A stretch of DNA of 7,236 bases from Gemmatimonadota bacterium (GTDB taxonomy: Bacteria > Gemmatimonadota > Gemmatimonadetes > Gemmatimonadales > GWC2-71-9). A model generated the notes under the pieces. The model was not told the DNA's origin, did no database searches, and saw nothing but the letters and a program-made list of their open reading frames with translations. Positions 6,267-7,236 of the stretch are shown here, piece by piece (the stretch's first letter is position 1; every line of letters begins with the position of its first letter). The position numbers and the translations under genes were made by a program. The DNA lies in contig JACPAP010000159.1 of NCBI GenBank assembly GCA_016180765.1, forward strand, positions 1-7,236. The letters run 5' to 3'.

Positions 6267-7073
6267 TCACCGCACCTCAAGTGTGAGCGTGGCCCATTGG
6301 GACTCGTAATCGAAGTCCGGCTCCGCGAGCGGCACCATGTGGACGAACTTCACATACCAGCGCCCCGCCGCATCCAGCTTCACGCGTAGCGCACCGTCGG
6401 ACCCCGTGCGAGACGAGCGCTGCGCGATGGGGCCGGACGGGCCGTCACCACCCCAGAGCACGATCTGATTGGCCACCGGCTTGCCGTCCACCAGGCACCG
6501 CACGCCCAGCTCCCCGCCCACCGGGAGCGTGTAGGGATTCTCCAGGGGCACGATCTCGGCCGGGTATCCGAGCACGGTGCCAAAGTTTCCGGTCCGGGCG
6601 TCACCGACCTGGAAGACGGCCTTGACGTGCTTGGAGTAGCGTTCGCGTGCCGGCTTCTCCAGTTCGCCCTTCCGCGTGCGCTCCTCGAGCAGGTCGAGAA
6701 TGCCGTCTTCTTTGAGATAGTCGTTGAACTGGGCCCCGGTGAGCTCGATCCGATTGGGGCGCACCGATGCGCCAGCCATGTAGGTCCCCGGCACGCCGGT
6801 CTGGATGGTGAGCCACGACCGGGTACTGTCCGTGGACCACGCGGTCGGAGTCAGGCGGGCCCGGCCGGCAGGAGAGACCAGGCTGATGTCCGCCAGCCGA
6901 TTGGGGTTCACCGGGGCCTCGCTCTTCGCGAAGGTCCCGTTGAGCACCGGGATCCGAACCGTCGCGTTGGGCTGAACGAAGTAGGTGTCCAGCTTGAGAA
7001 ACAGGTCGTGGGCGAGCAGGGCCGACGTCGCCAGCAGGGCCGCGGCGCCGAGCAACCAGGGTCGGACGTTCAT
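6267..7073 (-). CDS. Secreted DUF4198 (NikM/COG5266-like) protein
   Basis: The 268-residue product has a signal peptide: MNVRP, a hydrophobic stretch LLGAAALLATSALLA and a likely cut after Ala21, leaving a mature protein that begins HDLFLKLD. The body is predicted beta-rich. YSKHVKAVFQVGD (146-158), YPAEIVPLENPYTLPVGGEL (170-189) and the C-terminal AGRWYVKFVHMVP (236-248) followed by YESQWATLTLEVR (256-268) match the DUF4198 pattern as I know it. Family members are periplasmic or envelope proteins, some annotated as nickel/cobalt uptake components; a direct function is not established here. The ATG at 7073 is preferred over one at 7100 because GGAG lies seven bases upstream and it gives a clean signal peptide. 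No transporter or metal enzyme gene is visible beside it within the window. It is separated from the polyphosphate operon by 331 bases and is probably not part of it. Confidence 0.8.
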   Translation of the reverse strand: MNVRPWLLGAAALLATSALLAHDLFLKLDTYFVQPNATVRIPVLNGTFAKSEAPVNPNRLADISLVSPAGRARLTPTAWSTDSTRSWLTIQTGVPGTYMAGASVRPNRIELTGAQFNDYLKEDGILDLLEERTRKGELEKPARERYSKHVKAVFQVGDARTGNFGTVLGYPAEIVPLENPYTLPVGGELGVRCLVDGKPVANQIVLWGGDGPSGPIAQRSSRTGSDGALRVKLDAAGRWYVKFVHMVPLAEPDFDYESQWATLTLEVR

Positions 7074-7085
7074 GTCACATCTCCG
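7074..7085 (-). promoter_or_regulatory. Ribosome binding site of the DUF4198 gene
   Basis: Read on the minus strand, CCGGAG is followed by seven bases and then the ATG at 7073. This spacing is normal for a Shine-Dalgarno site and decides this start over the upstream in-frame ATG at 7100. Confidence 0.6.
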
Positions 7086-7178
7086 GGGCAGCGGGACCAT
7101 GAGGACCGGAGCGTTGAATATGGCCGCCGCACGTCGGATCGGCTACCGTGCGCCGGGTGGCTCCGCGCGGGGCCGCGG

Positions 7179-7195
7179 ACCGGCCCGGGGCCGGT
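7179..7195. repeat. 17-bp perfect palindrome upstream of the DUF4198 gene
   Basis: ACCGGCCC and GGGCCGGT flank a single central base, giving eight-base perfect arms. It lies about 106 bases upstream of the DUF4198 start. A second GC-rich dyad, CCGCG (7163-7167) with CGCGG (7174-7178), sits beside it. It could be an operator or the stem of a terminator for a gene outside the window, but no T-run is seen. In such GC-rich sequence chance is also possible. Confidence 0.35.
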
Positions 7196-7236
7196 GAATC
7201 ATTGGCCAAGATTCGCGACGGGCTTCGCAAGATCAC

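Overview
The window is GC-rich bacterial DNA. Every gene I can support lies on the minus strand, so the region is read from right to left. Long GC-rich ORFs, GTG/ATG starts and tightly packed genes point to a free-living, high-GC, probably Gram-negative bacterium. The mix of families would suit Gemmatimonadota, Acidobacteriota or a similar environmental lineage. That placement is a guess from style; nothing here fixes the phylum.

Layout in transcription order. At the right end, 7074-7236 is a GC-rich upstream region with a 17-bp palindrome. Next is a secreted DUF4198-type protein (6267-7073). A 331-bp intergenic region (5936-6266) follows; it holds a long imperfect palindrome built from CGCAGAG heptamers and the probable promoter region of the next operon. 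Then comes a compact four-gene operon: ppx/gppA-type exopolyphosphatase with an HD domain (4262-5935), polyphosphate kinase ppk1 (2085-4265), a SixA-type phosphohistidine phosphatase (1567-2073), and a CHAD-CYTH fusion protein (207-1565). The junctions are a 4-bp overlap, an 11-bp gap and a 1-bp gap. The leftmost 206 bases carry no convincing gene but hold a strongly structured inverted repeat (74-197).

How the genes fit together. PPK1 makes inorganic polyphosphate from ATP through a phosphohistidine intermediate. PPX trims it back to phosphate. The CHAD half of the last protein belongs to a family that binds polyphosphate, and its CYTH half resembles small bacterial tripolyphosphatases. SixA removes phosphate from histidine in other proteins. 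The operon therefore reads as a self-contained polyphosphate module: synthesis, breakdown, granule binding, short-chain hydrolysis and a phosphohistidine phosphatase. The DUF4198 gene is probably separate and concerns metal handling or cell-envelope function.

The individual enzymes are recognisable. The points most worth a second look are the CHAD-then-CYTH domain order, the placement of SixA beside a kinase that works through phosphohistidine, and two non-coding structured repeats. The left-end one folds like an RNA with a three-way junction and favours the plus strand.
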